From an uncultured Treponema sp. (GTDB lineage: Bacteria > Spirochaetota > Spirochaetia > Treponematales > Treponemataceae), in assembly GCA_937894335.1 (NCBI GenBank), contig CALCRU010000054.1:1-13000 (forward strand): a DNA stretch of 13,000 nt, given 5' to 3'. This document shows positions 6,137 through 12,785 of the stretch, in pieces. Numbering within the stretch: position 1 is the first letter of the stretch; each line of letters starts with the position of its first letter. Position numbers and translations under genes: made by a program. The notes beneath the pieces are model-generated. The model saw only the letters and a list, made by a program, of their open reading frames with translations, ran no database searches and had not been told where the DNA came from.

Positions 6137-7287
6137 TTTCCACAGTTTTTAAAATTAATATGTTTTATTCCTTCAGATTCAAGCTCGAGACTTCCACTGT
6201 AAACAAGAGCTGGAGAAAATGCGTTTGAAGCAAACGAACAAAACTTTTTTAGATTTTTTGAAAATTCTTTGTTGTAGGTTGAAGCAGATTTTATTTCAAC
6301 AGGAATTATTTTTCTTCCGTCTGCAATTATCAAATCAATTTCAAAACCCTTGCTGTCACGAAAATAATATAGGCTCTTTTCCATTCCCCTATTGAACTGA
6401 CTTTTAAGGATTTCAAGTATGACCATATTTTCAAAAAGATTTCCCACAAGGGGATCTCTGGAAACCTGTTCAGTATTTTTTATTCCCAAAAGATAGGCGG
6501 CAAGTCCGGTTTCATAAAAATAAATTTTCGGAGACTTGATAAGGCGCTTTGTGTAATTTTCAAAATAAGGCTCAAGTTTAAAAATAATAAATGATGATTC
6601 CAAAACGGAAATCCACTGTTCAACCGTGGTTCTTGAAACGCCCGTATCATTTGCAAGGGATTCATAGTTAACAACCTGTCCAATTCGTCCTGCAAGAAGA
6701 TGAAGAAATTTTTCAAACAGACCCTTATTCTTTACATTCAAAAGAGTTTGCACATCGCGCTCAACATAGGTTTGAAAATAAGAGCGGTAAAGCAAATCCG
6801 CAGGCTGACCTTCTGAATAAAGACGGGGCATAAAGCCCTGGTATAAAAACTCGTCCTTTGAAAAATCCATACCCACAGAATTTAATTCCTGAATGGAAAA
6901 TGGAAGAAGATTGATGATTGCTGTTCTTCCGGCAAGGGATTGTGAAATTGCTGATTTTAACCCCTGCTGAAAACTTCCTGTCAGAACAAATTGAGCCTTT
7001 TCTTTTTTTTCATCCGTGATTACCTGGATTTTGTTTAACAATTCTGGGACACGCTGAACTTCATCCAAAATTACAGGGCCTTTTATCATGCCGAAAAATG
7101 CATTTACATCGCTTTTGGCAAGATTGCAAAACTCAGGGTCTTCAAGATTGATGTATGAGTAGTCCTTAAAATATGATTTTACAAGAGTCGTCTTTCCTGA
7201 CTGGCGAGGACCCAGCACTGTGACAACAGGAAAATGCTCCGCGCATCGCTTTAATTCGTTTTCTGCAAGTCGTTTTACATCATTCAT
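6124..7287 (-). CDS. AAA ATPase with C-terminal DUF4143 nuclease-like domain, 387 aa
   Basis: This belongs to the widespread AAA_14-DUF4143 family, whose biological role is not established; roles in defence, mobile elements or toxin-like activity have been proposed. Numbering is from the upstream TTG at 7291-7293, two codons before the preferred start. The ATPase has Walker A GPRQSGKT (28-35), Walker B VILDEVQ (74-80), an LTGS sensor-like segment (104-107) and the AGR box (121-123). A winged-helix-like part (about 205-240, NDTGVSRTTVEQW) precedes the DUF4143 segment. That segment contains FENM (287-290) and a PD-(D/E)XK signature, Asp320 in FEIDLII with Glu333-x-Lys335 in VEIK. ATG at 7285-7287 is preferred because TATAAT lies 6 bases upstream; transcripts would then begin at that ATG and could not include TTG. 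There is no Shine-Dalgarno sequence. The gene is solitary and convergent with the helicase. Its promoter overlaps a large inverted repeat, suggesting self-regulation. Confidence 0.85.
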   Translation of the reverse strand: MNDVKRLAENELKRCAEHFPVVTVLGPRQSGKTTLVKSYFKDYSYINLEDPEFCNLAKSDVNAFFGMIKGPVILDEVQRVPELLNKIQVITDEKKEKAQFVLTGSFQQGLKSAISQSLAGRTAIINLLPFSIQELNSVGMDFSKDEFLYQGFMPRLYSEGQPADLLYRSYFQTYVERDVQTLLNVKNKGLFEKFLHLLAGRIGQVVNYESLANDTGVSRTTVEQWISVLESSFIIFKLEPYFENYTKRLIKSPKIYFYETGLAAYLLGIKNTEQVSRDPLVGNLFENMVILEILKSQFNRGMEKSLYYFRDSKGFEIDLIIADGRKIIPVEIKSASTYNKEFSKNLKKFCSFASNAFSPALVYSGSLELESEGIKHINFKNCGNLIM

Positions 7288-7293
7288 GCCCAA

Positions 7294-7322
7294 ATTATAA
7301 GGTAAAATGGTACAAAATGCAA
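7294..7322 (-). promoter_or_regulatory. Promoter of the AAA/DUF4143 gene, predicting a leaderless transcript
   Basis: On the minus strand TTGCAT (7317-7322) is followed by a 17-base spacer and a perfect TATAAT (7294-7299). The hexamer ends 6 bases before ATG (7287), which places the predicted transcription start on the start codon. The -35 and most of the spacer lie inside the left arm of the inverted repeat 7304-7348, so a protein bound there would block RNA polymerase. Confidence 0.65.
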
Positions 7323-7348
7323 GTTTAACTTACAAATTGTACCATTTT
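7304..7348. repeat. 45-base near-perfect inverted repeat (22-base arms) over the AAA/DUF4143 promoter
   Basis: The left arm at 7304-7325 (AAAATGGTACAA...AAGTT) and the right arm at 7327-7348 (AACTT...TTGTACCATTTT) pair at 19 of 22 positions around T7326. The outer 12 bases, including TGGTACA/TGTACCA, are perfectly matched. The left arm covers the -35 element and spacer of the minus-strand promoter. There is no T-tract, so it is not a standard terminator. It may be an operator for a dimeric regulator or a remnant of a small mobile element. Confidence 0.75.
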
Positions 7349-7362
7349 CACACATCCTCACC

Positions 7363-7584
7363 GTGCGCTCGTCCATCTTGATAAATCAAGGGGTGTCGCA
7401 AGAAATGAAGCAGATAATGCTAAGTGAAGCTGGTATCTTCTGGGGCTTTCCCATTCTTCTCAGGCAATCCGACTCCTTTACCGTTGAGATTGAATTTGAC
7501 AGCAGGTTAAAGACATTTGTTAGCGAAAAACTCTGGCACAAGGAACAGGTTAGAAAGGCCGCACAGAAAATTCTAGAATGTTAA
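7363..7584 (+). pseudogene. Small ORF, probable C-terminal remnant of a WYL-type regulator
   Basis: A GTG-initiated frame of 73 codons has no ribosome-binding site. Only its second half looks like protein from a known family: from about 7465 the residues FTVEIEFDSRLKTFVSEKLW followed by HKEQ resemble the strand-helix segment of WYL-domain C-terminal extensions (typically ...RVRFSPEVAxxVRERxWHPSQ). The frame then ends within 12 residues, earlier than usual, and the helix-turn-helix and WYL domains that should precede it are absent. I therefore read it as a 5'-deleted gene scrap between the inverted repeat and the DUF1846 promoter. The similarity is by eye; a short real gene of unknown function is the alternative. 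Confidence 0.35.
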
Positions 7585-7597
7585 GGTCCTAATGTGG

Positions 7598-7626
7598 TTT
7601 AATTTTTTTTTCAAATCCGATATAAT
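7598..7626 (+). promoter_or_regulatory. Promoter of the DUF1846 gene
   Basis: A perfect TATAAT at 7621-7626 lies 11 bases before ATG (7638); with the usual 7-base offset, transcription would start near 7633, giving a leader of about 5 bases. The -35 is poor (TTTAAT at 7598-7603 with a 17-base spacer). A run of nine T residues (7603-7611) fills much of the spacer. Confidence 0.55.
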
Positions 7627-7627
7627 T

Positions 7628-7652
7628 AAATCCCGTTATGAAGAACGGATTT
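7628..7652 (+). promoter_or_regulatory. Inverted repeat enclosing the DUF1846 start codon
   Basis: AAATCCCGTT (7628-7637) can pair with AACGGATTT (7644-7652) with one bulged C; the 6-base loop is ATGAAG, the start codon plus the second codon. Because the predicted transcript starts near 7633, only part of the left arm would be in RNA, so the structure may instead matter as DNA. A regulatory role is inferred. Confidence 0.35.
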
Positions 7653-9113
7653 GATAATGAAAAGTATCTAAGGATACAGTCTGAACACATTAAGGAAAGG
7701 ATTGCCAAGTTTGGCAATAAGCTGTATTTGGAATTTGGCGGCAAACTTTTTGACGACTACCACGCAAGCCGCGTTCTTCCCGGATTCCAGCCCGATTCAA
7801 AGTTAAAAATGCTCATGCAACTTGCAGATATGGCAGAAATTGTCATTGCAATCAGCGCAGTTGACATAGAAAAAAATAAAGTCCGAGGAGACCTGGGCAT
7901 TACTTACGACAAGGATGTCCTTCGCCTACGGGATGAATTTCAGAATCTTGGCCTTATGGTTGGCTCCGTAGTCATTACACATTTTAAAGGTCAGGAAAGC
8001 GCAAAAATCTTCCGCAACAAATTAAAGCGCATGAACATAAACTGCTACTACCACTACATGATTGAAGGCTATCCCAACAATGTCTCTCTCATCGATTCTG
8101 ATGAAGGCTATGGAAAAAATGACTATGTAGAAACAAGCCGTCCACTTGTTGTAGTTACGGCACCTGGCCCCGGAAGCGGAAAAATGGCAGTCTGTTTAAG
8201 TCAGCTTTATCAGGAGCAAAAGAGGGGCATTAAGGCAGGCTATGCAAAGTTTGAAACATTCCCCATATGGAACCTTCCCTTAAAGCATCCCGTCAATCTT
8301 GCATACGAGGCAGCCACGGCAGACCTCAACGATGTAAACATGATTGACCCCTTCCATCTTGAAGCTTACGGAGAAACAACCGTTAACTACAACCGAGACA
8401 TAGAAATCTTCCCTGTACTGAATGCAATTTTTGAAGGCATCTACGGAGAAAATCCCTACAAGTCTCCCACAGACATGGGCGTAAACATGGCGGGCTACTG
8501 TATCTTTGATGACGATGCATGCCAAGAGGCAAGCAAACAAGAAATAATAAGACGCTACTACACCGCGCTGGGAAATCTTGTTGAAGACAAGGGAACAGAA
8601 ACAGAAGTAAACAAAATTGCACTTTTAATGAAGCAGGCAAAAATAACGGTTGAAGACAGAAAGGTCGTAAAGCCTGCAACAGAAAGAGGAATAAAGGCAG
8701 GAGTTCCTGCCGCCGCCATTGAACTGAACGACGGCACAATAATCACCAGCGAAACTTCAAGCCTTTTGGGAACATGTGCTGCTCTCGTTCTGAATGCGAC
8801 AAAACATCTTGCAGGCATTGACCACAAGGTAAAACTCATTCCCAAAGACATGATAGAACCCATTCAGGACATGAAGATAAATTACCTAAAAGGAAAAAAT
8901 CCCCGTCTTCATACTGACGAAGTTCTTGTTGCACTTGCCATGCTTTCTCCTGCAAACGAAAACTGCAGAAAGGCCATAGAGCAGCTTCCAAATTTAAAAG
9001 GCTGTCAGGTGCACACCACGGTAATGCTAAGCGAAGTTGACAGAAAGATTTTTAAAAAACTTGGCGTTGATGTTACCATGGAACCAGTCCTTAAAACCAG
9101 CAAAAAGCGCTGA
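7638..9113 (+). CDS. DUF1846 (UPF0371) family protein, 491 aa
   Basis: The product is a full-length member of the DUF1846/UPF0371 family (usually about 490-505 aa), found in many Firmicutes, Actinobacteria and some spirochaetes. Crystal structures exist, but the biochemical function is not established to my knowledge. Recognisable parts are the N-terminal block GFDNEKYLRIQSEHIKERI (4-22), LEFGGKLFDDYHASRVLPGF (31-50) and a Gly-rich nucleotide-binding-like loop, TAPGPGSGKMA (174-184), followed by a helix. The protein is soluble: there is no signal peptide or membrane helix. ATG 7638 is the only start after an in-frame TAA (7623-7625), and there is no Shine-Dalgarno sequence, consistent with a very short leader. 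The fructosamine-kinase-like gene follows after 41 bases but has its own promoter, so a shared pathway is not implied. Confidence 0.9.
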   Translation: MKNGFDNEKYLRIQSEHIKERIAKFGNKLYLEFGGKLFDDYHASRVLPGFQPDSKLKMLMQLADMAEIVIAISAVDIEKNKVRGDLGITYDKDVLRLRDEFQNLGLMVGSVVITHFKGQESAKIFRNKLKRMNINCYYHYMIEGYPNNVSLIDSDEGYGKNDYVETSRPLVVVTAPGPGSGKMAVCLSQLYQEQKRGIKAGYAKFETFPIWNLPLKHPVNLAYEAATADLNDVNMIDPFHLEAYGETTVNYNRDIEIFPVLNAIFEGIYGENPYKSPTDMGVNMAGYCIFDDDACQEASKQEIIRRYYTALGNLVEDKGTETEVNKIALLMKQAKITVEDRKVVKPATERGIKAGVPAAAIELNDGTIITSETSSLLGTCAALVLNATKHLAGIDHKVKLIPKDMIEPIQDMKINYLKGKNPRLHTDEVLVALAMLSPANENCRKAIEQLPNLKGCQVHTTVMLSEVDRKIFKKLGVDVTMEPVLKTSKKR

Positions 9114-9119
9114 CATTAA

Positions 9120-9148
9120 GTGACAAAGTACAAAAAAAACGCTAACAT
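9120..9148 (+). promoter_or_regulatory. Promoter of the fructosamine-kinase-family gene, predicting a leaderless transcript
   Basis: GTGACA (9120-9125, 5 of 6 matches to TTGACA), a 17-base spacer and TAACAT (9143-9148, 4 of 6 matches to TATAAT) are followed by exactly 6 bases and ATG (9155). The predicted transcription start is the A of ATG. The promoter sits within the 41-base gap after the DUF1846 stop codon. Confidence 0.6.
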
Positions 9149-9154
9149 GGGAAC

Positions 9155-10072
9155 ATGGCTCATTCACCTGTTCCACACTTTACTTCTCTTGCAAACGCAC
9201 TAGTTTCCCTTTTTGGAAATTCGGCAGCGGTTGCCCATACAGACCGTGTTTCTGGCGGAGACATTAACAAATCCTATGCCCTTACCCTGACTACAGGCGA
9301 ACGCATTTTTATGAAGGCTAACGCAAAAGAAAATGTGTCCTTCTTTACGGCAGAAGCAGTGGGACTTTCGGCAATTGCACAGACGGGAACCATTGGAACC
9401 CCCTATGTACTTTGCACGGGAACTGATGACGGCGAAATAGTAGGCTACAGTTTTCTTCTGTTAAAATACATTGACGGAGAAAAAAAACGCAGTGACTATT
9501 TTGAAACTCTGGCACGAGAACTTGTAGCAATGCACGATGCAGACACCACGCCCTTTACCGTCGGAGGAAAATTTGGATTTCTAGAAGACAACTTTATAGG
9601 ACAGCGACCTCAAGTTAATTCTTCGGAAGTTGAATGGATTTCATTCTTTAGGCAGCATAGGCTTCTTCCTCAGTTTAAGGCAGCCGACAGATACTTTTCT
9701 GATTCAGACCGTAATCGGAACACCAAGCTTTTGGACAATTTGGAAAAATTTCTTGTTGAACCAGAAAAGCCCAGCATTCTTCACGGAGACCTTTGGAACG
9801 GCAACATAATTCCAAACAGAGATGGCAAGGCTATACTGATTGATCCAGCCGTGTATGTGGGCCACAGAGAAGCAGACCTTGCCATGACAGAACTTTTTGG
9901 CGGATTTCCAAAAGAATTTTATTCAGCATACAGAGAGGCGCATCCCCTGCAAGAAGGTTACGAAGAAAGACGAGACATCTACAACCTCTATCATCTGCTT
10001 AACCATCTGAACATGTTCGGTACGACATATCTGGAGCCGGTAAAGAGCATTGTTGCAGAATATGTAGGATAA
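9155..10072 (+). CDS. Fructosamine/ketosamine-3-kinase family protein, 305 aa
   Basis: This is a cytoplasmic small-molecule kinase of the fructosamine-kinase family (APH-like fold). Family members phosphorylate sugar adducts on amines (fructosamine, ribulosamine, erythrulosamine) so that glycated proteins or amino acids can be repaired; related kinases act on free sugars or amino sugars. Seen here are the GGDINKSY loop (34-41), the ATP-binding lysine Lys54 in IFMKAN, the Brenner-type catalytic loop HGDLWNGN (210-217, with Asp212 as base and Asn217) and the metal-binding Asp230 in IDPAVYVGHREADLAM. Length is slightly above the usual 285-295 aa. ATG 9155 follows an in-frame TAA (9143-9145), so no earlier start is possible; a GGGA sits only 2 bases upstream, too close to act as a normal ribosome-binding site. 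The exact substrate is unknown. Confidence 0.88.
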   Translation: MAHSPVPHFTSLANALVSLFGNSAAVAHTDRVSGGDINKSYALTLTTGERIFMKANAKENVSFFTAEAVGLSAIAQTGTIGTPYVLCTGTDDGEIVGYSFLLLKYIDGEKKRSDYFETLARELVAMHDADTTPFTVGGKFGFLEDNFIGQRPQVNSSEVEWISFFRQHRLLPQFKAADRYFSDSDRNRNTKLLDNLEKFLVEPEKPSILHGDLWNGNIIPNRDGKAILIDPAVYVGHREADLAMTELFGGFPKEFYSAYREAHPLQEGYEERRDIYNLYHLLNHLNMFGTTYLEPVKSIVAEYVG

Positions 10073-10081
10073 AAGTCAGAT

Positions 10082-10116
10082 AAAAAAACGCACCGGCAGA
10101 TTGCTCCACCAGTGCG
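10082..10116 (-). terminator. Strong intrinsic terminator of the cyclase operon
   Basis: On the minus strand CGCACTGG (10109-10116) pairs with CCGGTGCG (10089-10096) in an 8-bp GC-rich stem with one U-G wobble and a 12-base loop, followed directly by seven U residues (10082-10088). It ends the transcript of the cyclase and the 74-residue gene. On the plus strand the same stem is followed by TTTTT only 11 bases later, so it may weakly stop kinase transcripts as well. Confidence 0.85.
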
Positions 10117-10143
10117 GACTGCGGTATTTTTCAGAACAGTATG

Positions 10144-10166
10144 AACTTTTGCAGTGTTCAAAAGTT
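10144..10166. other. Second inverted repeat in the 3' region of the cyclase operon
   Basis: AACTTTTG (10144-10151) and CAAAAGTT (10159-10166) form a perfect 8-bp stem with a 7-base loop, extendable by a G-T wobble and a T-A pair. It lies between the stop codon of the 74-residue gene and the main terminator. There is no T-tract on either strand. It may protect the 3' end of the transcript. Confidence 0.45.
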
Positions 10167-10223
10167 TAACTGATTAAGTGATGAAGTGCCAAAACGCAAA
10201 CGCTCTATCTTCAATAACCAGAG

Positions 10224-10448
10224 TCAACCTTCCCAGTCACGGTTCATCTTTTTAAATTTTTCCCATACTTCAAGGGCAAGTTTTACCGCATCAGCATAAT
10301 TTTCGTGCAGCACGGATCTTCCGTTTGCATTCCGTAACTTGTACTTGCCGTCTTTGGTGTGCTCAATCATAGGCACATGCTCATGGTCGCACACGCTAAA
10401 CCACTTGCCGTTTATCTGCTCCTTGTGCCATTTAAAATTATTCTTCAT
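10224..10448 (-). CDS. Small unknown protein, 74 aa, downstream of the adenylate cyclase
   Basis: I do not recognise a family. The product is a small, charged, soluble protein rich in Lys, His, Trp and Asn, without a signal peptide or membrane helix. The first half looks strand-like (WHKEQINGKWFSVCDHEHVP, then a KDGKYKLRN turn) and the second half helical (YADAVKLALEVWEKFKKM). A Cys-x-x-x-x-x and His-rich patch (CDHEHVP) could bind metal, but this is a guess. ATG 10446-10448 has a good ribosome-binding site (AAGGAAG on the minus strand, core 6 bases upstream). It begins 16 bases after the cyclase stop codon and shares its terminator, so it is almost certainly co-transcribed with the cyclase. 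Confidence 0.7.
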   Translation of the reverse strand: MKNNFKWHKEQINGKWFSVCDHEHVPMIEHTKDGKYKLRNANGRSVLHENYADAVKLALEVWEKFKKMNRDWEG

Positions 10449-10464
10449 ATTTCTTCCTTTTGTC

Positions 10465-12579
10465 TTACAGGAAGTAAGTCTTCATTAGACCTTTTCCCTT
10501 TACATCAATTACCGTATTTTCGCTGTATTGGAAAAGAGAAGCCGTCTGAGCCTTTGTAGTTTCAGTTACATGAATTCTCATTGGAGAACCTGTTGATTCC
10601 ATTCTACTTGCAACATTAACAGTGTCGCCCCAAATGTCGTAAATAAATTTTGTCTTTCCAATTACACCAGCAACCAGTGAACCAGAATTTATTCCAAGTC
10701 TAATCTGAAGCTTTATGTCTGAACCTTCGTTAAAGGCGCGCACATCTTCCAAAAGTCCCTGTGCAAAGCGAATCATTTTTGCAGCACCGCCGTTGTTCTC
10801 TTCCTGAGTAAGTCCTGCCACAGCCATGTAGGCGTCTCCAATTGTTTTAATTTTTTCTATGCCTTCCCGCTGAGCCCTTTCGTCAAACATGGTGAACATT
10901 CTGTTAAGCATGGTAACAAGTTCTTCCGCCGTAAGCAATCCGCTTATTTTCGTAAAGTCAACAATGTCAGTAAAGAGCACGGTAACATTGGGATACTCCC
11001 TAGCAATCGTGCTGTCGGGATGAGCCGTAAGTTCCTTTGCAACATCTTTTGGAAGTATGTTCAGAAGAAGATTGTCTGAACGATTTTTTTCTGCCTCAAG
11101 TTCCTTTGTTCGTTCCTTTACAGTGCTTTCCAACTTTTTGTTTTCCTCTTCAACATGAATAACCTTGCCTTCCAAAAGCATGATTGTTGTGGAAACAATG
11201 AACAGAATAAAAATCAGTCCGAGGAAAATGTTAAAGAGCGCATTTGTAAGAGGCTTTAAAACACTTGAGTAGGTAAACACGATTTTTTGCGAAAGCGGCT
11301 GATAGTCATGGGGCGTATACATGATGCATCCAAAGCCAAGATTTTTTAAAGGAGTGATTTTATAAAAGTCTACACCGTGAATGTTTTCCTGATCGCCTTC
11401 GTGAGGTTTTTTTACAGTCAGTTCGCTGTTATAAATTGCAAAAGTTCCATTCCATGGGCCGGGGTCTATGGTGCATCCTTCGGGAACAAAAATGGAAAAA
11501 CTCCAGTCGGTAATGACGGTACTACTCATGTTGTTAAAAATCATTCCGTCAAACTGGGCGCCAGTTCTGTCAGGGTCTCCTTCATCCACCCACTGCTTTT
11601 CTGCATTCCTTACAAAAGTTACACAGACTGATTTTGATATGTCGTTTTCGGTGTAGGGATTTTCTATAATCAAAGTTCTTTCTGGAAGTGATATACCCTT
11701 AATAGAAATAATCAGAAGAACTAGAAGAACGCCTCCTAAACTTATGGAAAAAGCCTGCCAGAAGTGAGTTCTTGCTACCCTCTTTCTATTCTGAACAGAA
11801 ACAGCCTCAGTTTTATAGGCAGGACTTACAACTAGATGTTCATGCACTCCAGAATAAAATTCCAGTTCCATCAGTTTGATTGAAGAATAAAAAAGATGCA
11901 GGGCTCCAACTCCAAGGCCCATGTTTATCCATGAAAATCCGTACGAAACAAGAATTAAAAAAACTCCTATTAAGGGAAGGGCAAAATAAAACAGAAGAGA
12001 AACAAATACATTCGTAGGAAGTTTTTTTCTGTTTTGCAAAAGAACGGTCAAGGTAATAAGTCCGGGCAAAAGTCCTAAAGTAACGCCCAAGGGGAAAAGA
12101 GTGCTTCTGTGGTAAAAATTATTTTCATCAAAATAATAGAAAAGATTTGTAAACTGACTGATTATTATAAGAAGAATACCAGCAAGGCACAGAAAGAGAA
12201 CTATAAAAAGCTGAACAGGAATTCCCTTTTTAACCGCAACCTTGGGATGAAAAATCAGCGACAGGTTTAAGCGTGACTGCTTTATAAATTCGCACACATA
12301 AAAGCAGAAGAAAAAAGAAATTGAAAAATTACAGATGTAGACAAAGAAATTGCTCAGACGAACCATGTGCCAACCAAGCACACTAGTGTTTCCGCGGAAA
12401 ATATATGCCAGAGCATCAAAAAGAAGCATGGAGCCCGTAAACAGTTCAATAAAAATAAGAGTACGACGGCCATTCTGCCTTAGTTTATGCCCAGACCACA
12501 AAAAGACTCCCGTCTGAAAACAGAAGAAAGAAAGAAAACACAAAGACAGAATGCTGATAGTTCTTGTAAGGTCAGACAC
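10465..12579 (-). CDS. Membrane-bound class III adenylate cyclase with extracytoplasmic sensor-like domain, 704 aa
   Basis: The enzyme should make cAMP from ATP at the inner membrane. Seven hydrophobic segments (about 8-28, 41-61, 71-98, 122-142, 162-182, 190-212, 216-233) are followed by an eighth (276-294), an extracytoplasmic domain (about 295-442), a ninth helix (443-468), a coiled-coil linker (474-505) and the catalytic domain (about 525-704). Catalytic residues are complete: metal-binding Asp538 (LFTDIVDFT) and Asp582 (IGDAYM), adenine-specifying Lys578 (KIKTIGD) and Asp648 (YDIWGD), and transition-state Asn655 and Arg659 (NVASRM). The Lys/Asp pair points to adenylate, not guanylate, cyclase. 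The extracytoplasmic part contains ITDWSFSIFVPEGCTI, a PWNGTF turn and LGFGCIMYTP, reminiscent of a cellulose-binding-module-2-like sandwich. GTG is the start: GGGAG lies 7 bases upstream and no other in-frame start exists nearby. The 74-residue gene follows. Confidence 0.92.
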   Translation of the reverse strand: MSDLTRTISILSLCFLSFFCFQTGVFLWSGHKLRQNGRRTLIFIELFTGSMLLFDALAYIFRGNTSVLGWHMVRLSNFFVYICNFSISFFFCFYVCEFIKQSRLNLSLIFHPKVAVKKGIPVQLFIVLFLCLAGILLIIISQFTNLFYYFDENNFYHRSTLFPLGVTLGLLPGLITLTVLLQNRKKLPTNVFVSLLFYFALPLIGVFLILVSYGFSWINMGLGVGALHLFYSSIKLMELEFYSGVHEHLVVSPAYKTEAVSVQNRKRVARTHFWQAFSISLGGVLLVLLIISIKGISLPERTLIIENPYTENDISKSVCVTFVRNAEKQWVDEGDPDRTGAQFDGMIFNNMSSTVITDWSFSIFVPEGCTIDPGPWNGTFAIYNSELTVKKPHEGDQENIHGVDFYKITPLKNLGFGCIMYTPHDYQPLSQKIVFTYSSVLKPLTNALFNIFLGLIFILFIVSTTIMLLEGKVIHVEEENKKLESTVKERTKELEAEKNRSDNLLLNILPKDVAKELTAHPDSTIAREYPNVTVLFTDIVDFTKISGLLTAEELVTMLNRMFTMFDERAQREGIEKIKTIGDAYMAVAGLTQEENNGGAAKMIRFAQGLLEDVRAFNEGSDIKLQIRLGINSGSLVAGVIGKTKFIYDIWGDTVNVASRMESTGSPMRIHVTETTKAQTASLFQYSENTVIDVKGKGLMKTYFL

Positions 12580-12609
12580 GCAATAACTCCCGTATAATGG
12601 TTATGCTAC

Positions 12610-12638
12610 ATTGTATCAGAAAAATAATAATGTTTGAA
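12610..12638 (-). promoter_or_regulatory. Promoter of the adenylate cyclase operon
   Basis: On the minus strand TTCAAA (12633-12638, 4 of 6), a 17-base spacer and an extended -10 TGaTACAAT (hexamer 12610-12615) precede the cyclase. The predicted start near 12603 gives a leader of about 24 bases containing GGGAG (12587-12591) 7 bases before GTG. A perfect TATAAT on the plus strand (12593-12598) lacks a good -35 and an apparent downstream gene. Confidence 0.55.
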
Positions 12639-12785
12639 GAAGAAAACCTGCTTTTTGCAAAGAGACTTCACTCAGTTCAGATAGCGAATCACTTTGGAAA
12701 AAGAAATGAAAAGCAAATGCCTTGCCCAGCGCCAGTCCCGCAAATGCCGCATGGTCACTGGAGAGGTTGATTTCGCCCCAGATTT

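Noticed and set aside
7291..7293. TTG as the start of the AAA/DUF4143 gene
   Set aside because: It lies between the -10 hexamer and the predicted transcription start, so it would not be in the mRNA; ATG at 7285-7287 fits better.
12593..12598. Perfect TATAAT on the plus strand upstream of the cyclase
   Set aside because: No plausible -35 at 16-18 bases and no credible plus-strand gene follows.
12630..12770. 47-codon plus-strand ORF (MFEEENLLFAKRL...) starting beside the cyclase promoter
   Set aside because: It begins like a real protein but has no ribosome-binding site, overlaps the cyclase -35, and its second half is unremarkable Pro/His-rich sequence. It could be the 5' scrap of a lost gene, but I cannot support it.
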